From assembly GCF_000233695.2 (NCBI RefSeq), contig NZ_CM001488.1, positions 2,474,279-2,538,278 on the forward strand: a stretch of DNA of 64,000 nt, in the 5' to 3' direction. The first letter of the stretch is position 1. Every line of letters begins with the position of its first letter. Source of the stretch: Desulfobacter postgatei 2ac9 (GTDB lineage Bacteria > Desulfobacterota > Desulfobacteria > Desulfobacterales > Desulfobacteraceae). Of this stretch, positions 17,694 through 26,865 are shown one piece after another. The notes under the pieces are model-generated. The model searched no databases and was not told the DNA's origin. It saw nothing but the letters and a program-made list of their open reading frames with translations. A program made the position numbers and the translations under genes.

Positions 17694-17737
17694 AAAAAAA
17701 CATCCCGTGGCCGTTCCGGACCACGGGATGTTTTTTT
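17694..17737. terminator. Bidirectional rho-independent terminator after hdrB
   Basis: CATCCCGTGG and CCACGGGATG form a ten-base perfect stem around CCGTTCCGGA, flanked by seven A on the left and seven T on the right. It lies 16 bases after the hdrB stop on the minus strand and works in either direction by sequence. It separates the hdr genes from the lysS promoter. Confidence 0.9.
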
Positions 17738-17752
17738 ATGTTTTAACCGGTT

Positions 17753-18586
17753 TCAGGCTCTCGTTTCTACCCCTGTCCAACCCTTTTCAAGCCCCATGGC
17801 CCGGCCCAGCAATTGTGTAAGAAGAATGGCGGGAAGGGGGGTGCTTGATCCGGATTTCAGGATAAGCTTCCGGCCGTGTTCAAATTGCATGTGGCAATAA
17901 TTACATGCCGTACAGATTATATCCGCCCCTTCCTGTTCTGCTGTTTCATATTTTGCCAGGATAAAGCCATCGGCCAGAGGGGTGTTTTTATCCAATAAGG
18001 GATTGCCGCAGCATTCCAGGCGTTTGGACCAGTTTACAGGTTCCGCCCCGGTCAGTGTGATAATCCGTTCAAATATCGTCGGTGCATCGGGGTGCTCATC
18101 GAACCCGGTGATGGTTGAGGGACGCAGCGCATGACAGCCGTAGCTTGGGGCCACTTTTATCCCGTCAAGGGGACGGGTGATGCTTTGACGTATAAGGCCT
18201 TCATCAATCTCCCGGTCCAGCAGGGTCAGCATGTGATGGATTTTGACACCCCCGTCATAATACAGTCCTTCCTTTTGCAATAGCCAGTTGATCATGGCTT
18301 GTTTGTCGGGATCATTTTTAAAATGATATTCTGCCTGTTTAAGGGAGCCAAAACAGCACTTGCACAGGGTCAGTACAGGCAGATTATGGGCCTGGGCGAT
18401 GGCCAGGTTCCGTATGGCCAGCAAAAGAAAGGCATCCAGATTTTTCTCTTTAACAGGGTATCCGCAACAGCCAAAATCAAGCTCTTCCACCTCAACATTG
18501 AGCCTGGATAAAACTGCTTTGGCAGACTTTGGGTGCTGGGGAATGTCAAATCCGGTTCTGCATCCTGAGAATAGCGCGTACTTCAT
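17753..18586 (-). CDS. hdrB: HdrB-like heterodisulfide reductase subunit (CCG-domain protein)
   Basis: A 277-residue protein with two cysteine-rich CCG domains: FSGCRTG ... FGCCGYP ... CKCCFG in the N-terminal half and SYGCHAL ... LECCGNPL ... CTACNYCHMQF in the C-terminal half. In HdrB these bind the noncubane [4Fe-4S] clusters that reduce disulfides. The start overlaps the end of the upstream HdrC-like/cytochrome b fusion gene by four bases, so they probably form one complex: quinone or periplasmic electrons through heme and Fe-S clusters to an HdrB disulfide site. The physiological disulfide is unknown. Confidence 0.88.
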   Translation of the reverse strand: MKYALFSGCRTGFDIPQHPKSAKAVLSRLNVEVEELDFGCCGYPVKEKNLDAFLLLAIRNLAIAQAHNLPVLTLCKCCFGSLKQAEYHFKNDPDKQAMINWLLQKEGLYYDGGVKIHHMLTLLDREIDEGLIRQSITRPLDGIKVAPSYGCHALRPSTITGFDEHPDAPTIFERIITLTGAEPVNWSKRLECCGNPLLDKNTPLADGFILAKYETAEQEGADIICTACNYCHMQFEHGRKLILKSGSSTPLPAILLTQLLGRAMGLEKGWTGVETRA

Positions 18587-20256
18587 ATTCCAAATTCCTG
18601 GTGGTGTACTATGTTTTTAAGTTGGTAAAAAATATCCGTAATTCTGACCCCCTGAGGACAATTTTCCTGGCATTTATAACAGGTCAGGCAGCTCCAGACA
18701 ATGGAGGCATCCTTTGTCAGTTCGGTTTGCCCCAGAACAAGGGCATGGATGACCTGGTGGGGTGCTGATCCGAACTCCCGGGTTTCGCCTGCAACAGCGA
18801 CTACCGGGCATGAATTGGTACATGTCAGGCAAGTGTAACAGTTTGAAAACGTAGCCGCCTGGAAGGATTTTTTCAAGGATTCAACCACAGGGTTTTTCCC
18901 GGGTTTGAGCACCACAGGGGTTTTCACTCCGGCTTTTTCAGACTGATGTTTTTCGCAAAGTTCCCTTATCCGGATAACGGGATCCGGAAGAAACTCCTCC
19001 GCCAATTGCTCTCTGGTTTCCTTCCAGATATCCTGCAGGTTCATTCCGGCAGTGCAGACCTGGGAACATTTGTTGCACATGGTGCAAAGAAAACTGCCCT
19101 GGAAAAAGGCATCCCTTGATTCAGGATCCATCGGCCGTCCCCATGCCGACTCCCGGATGCGGATTACACGTTCCGAGGGAAACACCCATTGGTTATTAAA
19201 GATTTCAAATAAAGGTCCCACGGCACAATGGCTGGTGCAGGTGCCGCACTCGATGCAGGCGGAAAGATCAAAAACCCGGCGGGTGGCTTTGTTTTCATCG
19301 CGTTTTATTTGTTGTCCTGCAACGCCTGAAATAATAAGGCTTATCGGAGTTGTCAGAATATGCCGGAATTTACTGAAAGGCAGGTAGGCCAAGCCGAGAA
19401 AACAGCTTAAAAAGTGGATATTCAGTAATAGTAAATCCAGGCGGTTCCTGTTGAAAAAACCGGCAACAGGCGTCATGGCAATGGAAACAGGATAGGATAC
19501 AAAGGCCCACTTTGGGTTGGAATGGCAGGCTGCACAATTGTCTTCATTGACCAACCATCCTTCTTCCATAAGTTCCGGGGTGACCGGGATGGTCTCCCCG
19601 GGGAAATGGACATTAAATTCTTCCTGCCAGACGGCCTTAAGCGCCGGGAGTTCTTCATCGTAATCCATGGCGCCATATTCATCCACCATGTCGTAAAACA
19701 CACCGGAAGAGATGATCTTGGCAGCTTCCAGGCCAAAACCGGATATCATGATGACTGCAAGCAGGACGATTGCCAGGTAATCATGGTGCTTGCTGATTTG
19801 TTTTAATCGAAAATTGGTTTTCCTGCGATATACGGCAATGCCCACTCCCGCCATCACCATTACACCGGCCATATTCCGAAGCGCCAGGAACGGGGTCAGG
19901 GTGGATTGGTAACCTGAGAAAATCACTTCACTGACATAGCCTTCAAGGGCATGGAAAAACAATAACCCAAAAAATCCCCAGTAGATACAGATGTGCATAA
20001 ACCACTTCAGGGGATCCTGACGCATTAGCGGCACTTGAAACACTACATTCAGAATGACTGTCTTGAAAAGATTAAACATTTGAACAGGTGAAACCAGGAT
20101 ACCGAACAGGCTCGACAAAAAAGCTTTTATTCGGTCTGCCGTAGTGAATTCGGCCCGGTCCGGTCCGATATTTAACCGAAAATATCCAATGATTCTGTAA
20201 ATGATTCCGATGAGGAATACTGCCAACGCAATAAAAAAACTCCAAGTATACAGCAT
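18583..20256 (-). CDS. Membrane cytochrome b / heme c / four-cluster ferredoxin fusion (HdrE-HdrC-like)
   Basis: 557 residues from the ATG at 20256. An upstream in-frame TTG at 20334 would add 26 poorly fitting residues. Residues 1-310 hold about six membrane helices of a NarI/DsrM/HdrE type cytochrome b, with His in FMHICIYWGFFGLLFFHALE and HHDYLAIV. A probable periplasmic loop carries one heme c motif CAACH at 241-245. The C-terminal half is cytoplasmic and carries four CxxCxxCxxxC/P motifs at 334, 391, 473 and 523 (CIECGTCTSHC, CTMCNKCSQVC, CYTCLTCTNSC, CLTCYKCQENC), as in HdrC plus a repeat. Coupled to hdrB. A likely quinone-linked electron conduit. Confidence 0.8.
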   Translation of the reverse strand: MLYTWSFFIALAVFLIGIIYRIIGYFRLNIGPDRAEFTTADRIKAFLSSLFGILVSPVQMFNLFKTVILNVVFQVPLMRQDPLKWFMHICIYWGFFGLLFFHALEGYVSEVIFSGYQSTLTPFLALRNMAGVMVMAGVGIAVYRRKTNFRLKQISKHHDYLAIVLLAVIMISGFGLEAAKIISSGVFYDMVDEYGAMDYDEELPALKAVWQEEFNVHFPGETIPVTPELMEEGWLVNEDNCAACHSNPKWAFVSYPVSIAMTPVAGFFNRNRLDLLLLNIHFLSCFLGLAYLPFSKFRHILTTPISLIISGVAGQQIKRDENKATRRVFDLSACIECGTCTSHCAVGPLFEIFNNQWVFPSERVIRIRESAWGRPMDPESRDAFFQGSFLCTMCNKCSQVCTAGMNLQDIWKETREQLAEEFLPDPVIRIRELCEKHQSEKAGVKTPVVLKPGKNPVVESLKKSFQAATFSNCYTCLTCTNSCPVVAVAGETREFGSAPHQVIHALVLGQTELTKDASIVWSCLTCYKCQENCPQGVRITDIFYQLKNIVHHQEFGI

Positions 20257-20422
20257 TGTTCCAATCCAATCTAAAATTGTCAAAATGCAAAAACAAAAAA
20301 GTTTATCTTTATTGTAATCAATCCAATATGTCAAACCTGTTTTTTATAGCAATTCAAATATTTGGCAAAATTAAGGTTAAAAATCATAAAAGTATAATTT
20401 GAGTCAACGAGATTTGAGTCAG

Positions 20423-21736
20423 TTACGACATGCTTGAGTAGGAGTGGGGATTTTGAAAAATAAGTGTAAAAACAGTACCTTTCCCGGGAATGGATTCAAA
20501 ATCAATCATGCCGTCATAGGCGTCCACAATCCTGTGAATAATTGAAAGCCCAAGTCCTGTGCCATCACTTTTAGTGGTGAAAAACGGATCAAAAATATGG
20601 GGGGCATTTTTTTTGTCAATGCCCAGGCCTGTATCCTGAATGGTCAAATAAATGCGTTTGTGTTTAGGCGAATACAAGGAGATTGTAATTTTTCCTTTCC
20701 CTTCAATGGATTCAGCTGCGTTTTTAATCAGATTCCATAAAATCTGCTGCAGATGTACCCTATCCATATACACATACAGATCCCTTTCAATCCTGGTGAC
20801 AATATTGATTCTGGTATGCCAGGCCGGTGTATTGTCAAACAAAATTTTTACATCATCAATTGCCTTGGAAAGATCAATCAATTCTGCATTGGTCCGGCCG
20901 GGTTTTGAAATCAGTCGAATATCGGTCACAATCTGTCTGAGGCGATCTGTCTCCCTTAAAATAATCTGCATCAGTTTATCATTTTCCCCTGTTGGTGCCA
21001 TTTGATGCCTTAGCATCTGTATAGAGCCTGACAAAGACGCCAAAGGGTTTTTAATCTCATGGGCAATGCCTGACACGAGCTCATCCACAGCCGCCATTTT
21101 TTCCACACGTTTTAAATGTTCCTGGGCGATTTTAAGATCTTTTCTGGCTGTTTTAAGCTGCAGAGAAAGAATGCCGCTTAACGCTGCCGTGGCAAAACAG
21201 GCTGAAATAATAATCACAACCCGATACAGGATATGATGCTGGTCCACCACCAGGGCAAGGGGCTGATTTTCCGACAACGGGGCAATAATCTTATGATACT
21301 CAAGCTCAATGAGAAAACCATATTGAATACTTGATGCCAAAGCCACTAAAAAACTACCCCGTGCAAGCAACAGCATGGCGGCATAGATGATGACCAATAG
21401 ATATAAAAAAGTAAAAATACTATGATAGCCGCCGGTAACAAAAACAATGGCCGTGACGATAAACGTATCTATAATTATCTGGGTATAGGCAAGGGCATAC
21501 AGGTATTTTTCTTGATAAAGCCAGACAAAATAAACCAAAGACAGGCCAAGGATGGTACCGGAAATTTTGTAAAGGGACAAAAAAGATGGGGCCCTTTGAC
21601 CGGACAGTTCGGTATCTGAAAAAAAAAGGGTGGAAAACACCAGCACCAGTGCGAATACGGCCCTGGCCAGCACAATCCACTTGCTCTGAACGAACAGTTC
21701 CCGGCTCCTCCGGAATAAAAAATCAGGGCTATCCAA
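20423..21736 (-). CDS. pilS: Membrane sensor histidine kinase, PilS-like
   Basis: About 437 residues from a TTG at 21736 that overlaps the pilC stop; an ATG at 21799 inside pilC is the other option. There are six predicted membrane helices in the N-terminal 200 residues, then a short coil and a HisKA domain with the phospho-acceptor in VSGIAHEIKNPLASLSGSI. HATPase_c boxes are NLIKNAAESIEG, DTGLGIDKKN and GTGLGLSII. This matches PilS/NtrB kinases that pair with NtrC-type regulators for sigma54 control of type IV pilin. A pilR would be expected next but is not there; the hdr genes follow after 166 bases on the same strand. Confidence 0.75.
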   Translation of the reverse strand: MDSPDFLFRRSRELFVQSKWIVLARAVFALVLVFSTLFFSDTELSGQRAPSFLSLYKISGTILGLSLVYFVWLYQEKYLYALAYTQIIIDTFIVTAIVFVTGGYHSIFTFLYLLVIIYAAMLLLARGSFLVALASSIQYGFLIELEYHKIIAPLSENQPLALVVDQHHILYRVVIIISACFATAALSGILSLQLKTARKDLKIAQEHLKRVEKMAAVDELVSGIAHEIKNPLASLSGSIQMLRHQMAPTGENDKLMQIILRETDRLRQIVTDIRLISKPGRTNAELIDLSKAIDDVKILFDNTPAWHTRINIVTRIERDLYVYMDRVHLQQILWNLIKNAAESIEGKGKITISLYSPKHKRIYLTIQDTGLGIDKKNAPHIFDPFFTTKSDGTGLGLSIIHRIVDAYDGMIDFESIPGKGTVFTLIFQNPHSYSSMS

Positions 21737-22940
21737 CTGCGGCGGCCATTGAAAAAATGGGCAGGTACATAGCAATAACAAGACCTCCGACCACGACACC
21801 TAAAAAGACAAGCATGAAAGGCTCAATCATGTCCGTCAGATTTTTTACGGCCTGATCCACTTCATCATCATAAAAATCTGCTATTTTGGTCATCATTACA
21901 TCCAGGGCTCCGGTCGATTCACCCACTGCGATCATTGAGCAGACCATGGATGGAAACACCCCGCTCTCCAGTAAGGGATCTGCCATGGATCGGCCTTCGG
22001 AAATGCCGACCTTGACATCAGATATGGCAAATTCAATAATTTTATTGCCGGCGGTTTTGCCTACAATGTCCAGGGCTTCAAGAATGGATACCCCGGATGA
22101 AATCATGGTGGCGGTGGTGCGGGTAAATTTTGCCACGGCTACCTTTCGGATCAAAATCCCGATGACCGGCAGACGTAAAAACAGGTCATCGAGAAAAATT
22201 CGACCCTTTTTTGATTTATACGTTTGTCTGAAGAGAAAAACTGCACCAATCACTCCCAGGATGATCCATATTATATGCCCCACCACAAAATTGCTTAACG
22301 TCACAACCATCTGGGTAGGAACGGGAAGCGCCGAGCCCATGTCGGCAAACATTTTTTCAAATACCGGTATAACAAAGACGAGGATCACACCGACCACGAT
22401 AACTGCCACAGCCAACGTAATGCCCGGATAAGTCATGGCCCCCTTGACCTGCTTTTTGAGTTTTGCCATTTTTTCAGCATAGGCTGATAAACGCTGTAAA
22501 ATGACATCAAGAATACCGCCGGCCTCCCCGGCGGAGATCATGTTGATAAAAAGCTCATTAAAGGTTTTCGGATACTTTTTCAGTGCGTCGGCAAAGGTTT
22601 CTCCAGATTCAACAGACTCTTTAATATGCTTAAGCTGCTTTTTAAATGTGGGATTTTCCTGCTGGGAATACAAAATATCCAGGCATTGCAGAAGGGGCAG
22701 GCCCGCATCAATCATGGTTGAAAACTGTCGTGCGAAAATGATGACGTCACTCTCTTTTACCTTGGGCGCAAGAAAGGAGATGTTTTCAAATATATCTTTT
22801 GGCTTTTTCCGGACTCTTGTCGGGGTTATTTTGCGACGTTCCAAGCTCGTGCGGACCTGTTCCGGCGTTTCAGCTTCCATCTCCCCTTTGACCCTTCTGC
22901 CTTTGGGGTTCTTTCCCTTCCACTCGTAAATAATTGCCAT
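21729..22940 (-). CDS. pilC: Type IV pilus inner-membrane platform protein PilC
   Basis: About 403 residues from the ATG at 22940, which has AAGGA six bases upstream; an in-frame ATG at 22946 is closer to that site and less likely. The start IIYEWKGKNPKGRRVKGEME is the PilC signature. Two T2SSF repeats follow (FARQFSTMIDAGLPLLQCLD at about residue 68 and FTRTTATMISSGVSILEALD at about 270), each with GESTG or GEAGG turns. Three membrane segments are clear: AVAVIVVGVILVFVIPVF, IIWIILGVIGAVFLF and the C-terminal FMLVFLGVVVGGLVIAMYLP. It anchors pilus assembly ATPases. Other pil genes lie outside the window. Confidence 0.92.
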   Translation of the reverse strand: MAIIYEWKGKNPKGRRVKGEMEAETPEQVRTSLERRKITPTRVRKKPKDIFENISFLAPKVKESDVIIFARQFSTMIDAGLPLLQCLDILYSQQENPTFKKQLKHIKESVESGETFADALKKYPKTFNELFINMISAGEAGGILDVILQRLSAYAEKMAKLKKQVKGAMTYPGITLAVAVIVVGVILVFVIPVFEKMFADMGSALPVPTQMVVTLSNFVVGHIIWIILGVIGAVFLFRQTYKSKKGRIFLDDLFLRLPVIGILIRKVAVAKFTRTTATMISSGVSILEALDIVGKTAGNKIIEFAISDVKVGISEGRSMADPLLESGVFPSMVCSMIAVGESTGALDVMMTKIADFYDDEVDQAVKNLTDMIEPFMLVFLGVVVGGLVIAMYLPIFSMAAAVG

Positions 22941-23025
22941 ATTCATTCCTTCATATATTTAAGAGATAGTGGCCGTCCAGTGGCGACCATTATTTTGCGA
23001 TGTAACTCCAGGGATTGTCAGAACA

Positions 23026-23054
23026 TTGTAAATTCAATACAGATATACTATATA
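23026..23054 (+). promoter_or_regulatory. Possible promoter of the DHH-CBS-CCA gene
   Basis: TTGTAA (23026-23031), a 17-base spacer and TATATA (23049-23054) point toward the gene starting at 23089, in the 148-base divergent gap from pilC. Match to consensus is moderate. Confidence 0.35.
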
Positions 23055-23088
23055 AATTTGCAAAGTTCATTTCAACAGGAGTTATTCA

Positions 23089-25761
23089 GTGCCCCCCAAA
23101 AAACAGGAAATTTCCCCCAAAACGGTCATAACCAGCCATGTGAATTCTGATTTTGATGCCATTGGCGCCATGCTTGCCGCACAAAAGCTGTACCCTGAAA
23201 GTGTAATTATTTTTCCCGGCTCCCAGGAGAAAAATCTCAGGGACTTTTTCGTTCATTCCATGGGATATCTGTTCAATATGGCAGACCCTGCTACGATTGA
23301 CCTCTCCAACACCCAGCGACTTGTTATCGTCGATACCCGGCAAAAAAGCCGCTTGTCCGGCGTTGAACAGCTCCTGGAAAAACCCAATCTTATCATTGAC
23401 ATTTACGATCATCATCCCTCTTTTCCTGATGAAATCAAAGGGACTTATGACCTGTCAAAGCCATATGGGGCCACCACCACCATCATGTGTGAACTGCTTC
23501 GTGAAAAAAAAATCAGTATCAGCAGTGATGAGGCCACGGTGATGGCACTTGGCATTTACGAGGATACCGGCAACTTTACCTATGCCTCTACAACCCGGGC
23601 GGATTTCGAACAGGCAGGCTTCCTGATCTCCTGCGGCGCATGCCTATCAACCATTTCGAGCCTTGTGGTCAAGGAGATGAAGACAGAACAGGTCACCTGG
23701 CTTAACGAATTGATCAATGAAATGACAACCATTGCCGTCAACGGCATCCAGATCCATCTATCCGCCATTGCAGCATCCCATTACATTCCTGATCTTGCTT
23801 CCATTGTTCAAAAAATTGTCAGAATGGAAAATATAGACTGTTTTTTTGCACTGGTGCTGATGGGATCCAAGGTGCATATCATTGCCCGAAACCGTCTACA
23901 TGAGCTGGATGTGGGTAAAATACTGGGCTCCCTTGGCGGGGGAGGCCATTTTTATGCGGCATCCGCCAAGGTGGAAAACCAGACCCTTCCCCAGGTTGAA
24001 ATGCGTTTGATGGAACTTATCGAACAGCAGATCAGACGTGTGCGTGTGGCAAAAAAATTAATGTCCAGTCCGGCCATCACCATCACCGCTGATCAATCGT
24101 GCCTGGAAGCAAGGCAGCAAATGATTCGATACAATGTCAACACCCTGCTTGTCCTTGATTCACAATCATCTGAATACTTAGGGTATATTACCCGCCATGT
24201 GGCCGAAAAAATCGTACATCATAACCTTGGGGATCAGCCTGTTGTCGACTATTTTGAACCTGATGGCCAAAGCGTCGGTCTCTCCTGCGATCTGGCTGAA
24301 ATTGAACAAAAAATTATTGATTTAAAACAGCGGGTCGTTCCGGTAATCGAAAATCGGGTCATTGTCGGCGTTATCACACGCACCGACCTTTTAAATTTTC
24401 TGGTGGAGCATAACCGGGAGGTTGTCCTGAGTGAGAAACGAGATATTGCGGGCCTGAAACCCCGGACAAGATACGTGGGAAATCGTCTAAAAAACCATTT
24501 GAACCAGCGTGTACGCACCCTGCTGTCCGACATTGGCAATGCCGGAGACTCCCTGGGTGTAGAAGTCTTTGTGGTGGGAGGATTTGTCCGGGACCTGATG
24601 CTGGAAAGGCCCATTGAAGATGTGGATGTGGTGGTGGAGGGAGACGGCATCACTTTTGCCCGTTATTTTGCTTCAATGCATCATTGCAGACTGCACCAGC
24701 ACCTTAAATTCAATACCGCCGTTATCATTTTTGAGGACGGGTTTAAGGTTGACGTGGCCTCTGCCCGGCTTGAATATTATGCAACACCCGCAGCACTGCC
24801 CGTAGTGGAGAACTCCTCTATTAAGATGGACCTTGCCAGAAGAGATTTTACCATCAATACCCTTGCCATTTCCCTGAACACGGAGACTTTTGGGACGCTG
24901 ATTGACTATTTTGGAGGGGGCAGGGATATTAAAGATAAAATCATCCGGATTATCCATAATCTGAGCTTTATTGAAGACCCCACCCGGATTTTCAGGGCAA
25001 TCAAATTCTCCAACAGGTTTGGATTCAGGATCGGAAAAGTTACCGCCAACCTTATCGCAAACGCCTTAAGTGTCGGTGCCGTCAAACATTTAAGCGGACT
25101 GCGGGTGCTTTCGGAACTCAAACAAATTTTCGGAGAAGACAATCCTTTGCCTGCATTGGAAACCATGGCGGATTACGGACTGGACAAGGTGATTCATCAT
25201 GAGTTGAAATTAACCGATGCCACCTGCGCCTTATTTGAATCCGTGGGTAAAACCCTGGCATGGCATGATCTTTTGTATTCAGATGATGTCTATCCAAGGT
25301 GGGCGGTTTACTTCATGGCATGGCTTCACGGGTACACCGTCAAGGTAAGCACCCAGATCGCGGACAGGCTTATGTTCCCCTTAAAGGAAAGAGAGCTGCT
25401 TCTTGAGCAACGCATCAAGGCAGAACAAAGTATCCGGCTTATTGAGAAAAGCTATCCGGTCTCAAATCAGCAAATGTACTGGTGGCTGATCTATTTTAAA
25501 ACCGAAAGCCTTTTGTTCATGCTGGCATTAACTAAGAATGAATCGGTGCGCAAAGGCATTTCCCATTTTTATACACACCAGCGAAAGATTCAACCGTTGA
25601 TCGGGGGAAAAGAGATTAAATCCGTCGGTATAAAGCCGGGGCCGGTTTACAGCAGGATTCTCAATAAAATTATCGACGAAAAGCTGGACGGCAAATTGAA
25701 TACCATGGAACAGGAAATTGAATTTGCCAGACACTATGCCATAGAAAACAACCTAATTTGA
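23089..25761 (+). CDS. DHH phosphoesterase - CBS pair - tRNA nucleotidyltransferase/poly(A) polymerase fusion
   Basis: An 890-residue protein starting at GTG with AGGAG eight bases upstream. Residues 1-310 are a DHH/DHHA1 phosphoesterase (SHVNSDFDAIGAM, VIVDTRQ, DIYDHHPS, and GSLGGGGHFYAAS for DHHA1). Residues about 320-450 are a CBS pair (MSSPAITITADQSCLEARQQ, VVPVIENRVIVGVITRTDLL). From about 480 comes a class II nucleotidyltransferase head (VEVFVVGGFVRDLML, EDVDVVVEGD, the RRDFTINTLA motif) and RNA-binding helices. Such fusions are known in Deltaproteobacteria and Aquificae and make or repair the tRNA CCA end or add A tails. The DHH part may degrade RNA or a nucleotide. Confidence 0.88.
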   Translation: MPPKKQEISPKTVITSHVNSDFDAIGAMLAAQKLYPESVIIFPGSQEKNLRDFFVHSMGYLFNMADPATIDLSNTQRLVIVDTRQKSRLSGVEQLLEKPNLIIDIYDHHPSFPDEIKGTYDLSKPYGATTTIMCELLREKKISISSDEATVMALGIYEDTGNFTYASTTRADFEQAGFLISCGACLSTISSLVVKEMKTEQVTWLNELINEMTTIAVNGIQIHLSAIAASHYIPDLASIVQKIVRMENIDCFFALVLMGSKVHIIARNRLHELDVGKILGSLGGGGHFYAASAKVENQTLPQVEMRLMELIEQQIRRVRVAKKLMSSPAITITADQSCLEARQQMIRYNVNTLLVLDSQSSEYLGYITRHVAEKIVHHNLGDQPVVDYFEPDGQSVGLSCDLAEIEQKIIDLKQRVVPVIENRVIVGVITRTDLLNFLVEHNREVVLSEKRDIAGLKPRTRYVGNRLKNHLNQRVRTLLSDIGNAGDSLGVEVFVVGGFVRDLMLERPIEDVDVVVEGDGITFARYFASMHHCRLHQHLKFNTAVIIFEDGFKVDVASARLEYYATPAALPVVENSSIKMDLARRDFTINTLAISLNTETFGTLIDYFGGGRDIKDKIIRIIHNLSFIEDPTRIFRAIKFSNRFGFRIGKVTANLIANALSVGAVKHLSGLRVLSELKQIFGEDNPLPALETMADYGLDKVIHHELKLTDATCALFESVGKTLAWHDLLYSDDVYPRWAVYFMAWLHGYTVKVSTQIADRLMFPLKERELLLEQRIKAEQSIRLIEKSYPVSNQQMYWWLIYFKTESLLFMLALTKNESVRKGISHFYTHQRKIQPLIGGKEIKSVGIKPGPVYSRILNKIIDEKLDGKLNTMEQEIEFARHYAIENNLI

Positions 25762-25854
25762 TGGTGCTTGAAAAAGGAGCGGCTTGAAAAAAAAGAGGGA
25801 TTCTGGTAATTTCCTTGCTTTTGCATAACACTAATTAACCCTTTAGGAATATAA

Positions 25855-26865
25855 ATGAAAAACGCAGATTATTTAACCGGTATTACCACCTCGGGTACGC
25901 CTCACCTTGGCAATTATGTAGGAGCTATTCGTCCGGCTGTTGAATCCAGCAAAAACCCTGACCTGACATCCTATTATTTTCTGGCAGATTACCACTCTCT
26001 GATCAAAAATCATGATCCGAAAAAACGAAAGGCATCCACCCTTGAAATTGCAGCGGCCTGGATTGCCTTAGGGTTGGATTACAATAATTGTGTATTTTAC
26101 CGGCAATCTGATATTCCCGAAATTCCCGAACTTACCTGGATTTTAACCTGTCTGACCGCCAAGGGGCTGATGAACCGTGCCCATGCATATAAGGCCGCTG
26201 TTCAGGAAAATGAGGAGCAGGAAAGAAAAGATCCGGACCAGGGGGTTACAATGGGTCTTTTTTCCTATCCCATTCTCATGGCAGCCGACATTCTCATGTT
26301 CAATGCCGCCAAGGTACCCGTTGGCAAGGATCAGGTCCAGCACCTTGAAATGACAAGGGATATTGCCGCAAGATTCAATCACACCTACAAGGAACTGTTT
26401 GTGCTGCCCGAGGTGGTTGTGGATGAAACCGCAGCCGTGCTCTCCGGCCTTGACGGGCGCAAGATGAGCAAAAGCTACAATAACTTTATTCCGCTGTTTG
26501 ATACGGAAAAACGGCTGCGCAAAATGATCATGAAGATCCAGACCAATTCCCTGGAACCCGATGAACCCAAAGATCCGGATACCTGCACGTTGTTTTCAAT
26601 TTACCGGGCATTTGCCACACAGGAGCAGACCAAAGACCTGGCCCGGCGATACAGAGAAGGCATTGCCTGGGGCGCCATGAAACAGGAGTTGTTTGAATAC
26701 ATCAACGATATCTTAAAGGAACCCAGACAGCGGTACGAAGAACTGATCGCCAATCCCAAAGATATCGAAGATATTCTGAAAAAAGGAGCGGCCCGGGCCA
26801 GGGAATATTCGGTACCCTTCCTGGATAAAGTTAGAAAGTGCGTGGGTATTCAATCATTGTCTTAA
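25855..26865 (+). CDS. trpS: Tryptophanyl-tRNA synthetase
   Basis: A 336-residue class I synthetase of normal length. HIGH motif appears as GTPHLGNYVGAIRPAV (about residues 16-31) and KMSKS as GRKMSKSYNNFIPLF (about 201-215). The fragment DQVQHLEMTRDIAARFN is the tryptophan site region. TTTAGGA sits before the ATG. It converges with the pseudouridine synthase gene, and the two ends overlap by 12 bases. Confidence 0.96.
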   Translation: MKNADYLTGITTSGTPHLGNYVGAIRPAVESSKNPDLTSYYFLADYHSLIKNHDPKKRKASTLEIAAAWIALGLDYNNCVFYRQSDIPEIPELTWILTCLTAKGLMNRAHAYKAAVQENEEQERKDPDQGVTMGLFSYPILMAADILMFNAAKVPVGKDQVQHLEMTRDIAARFNHTYKELFVLPEVVVDETAAVLSGLDGRKMSKSYNNFIPLFDTEKRLRKMIMKIQTNSLEPDEPKDPDTCTLFSIYRAFATQEQTKDLARRYREGIAWGAMKQELFEYINDILKEPRQRYEELIANPKDIEDILKKGAARAREYSVPFLDKVRKCVGIQSLS

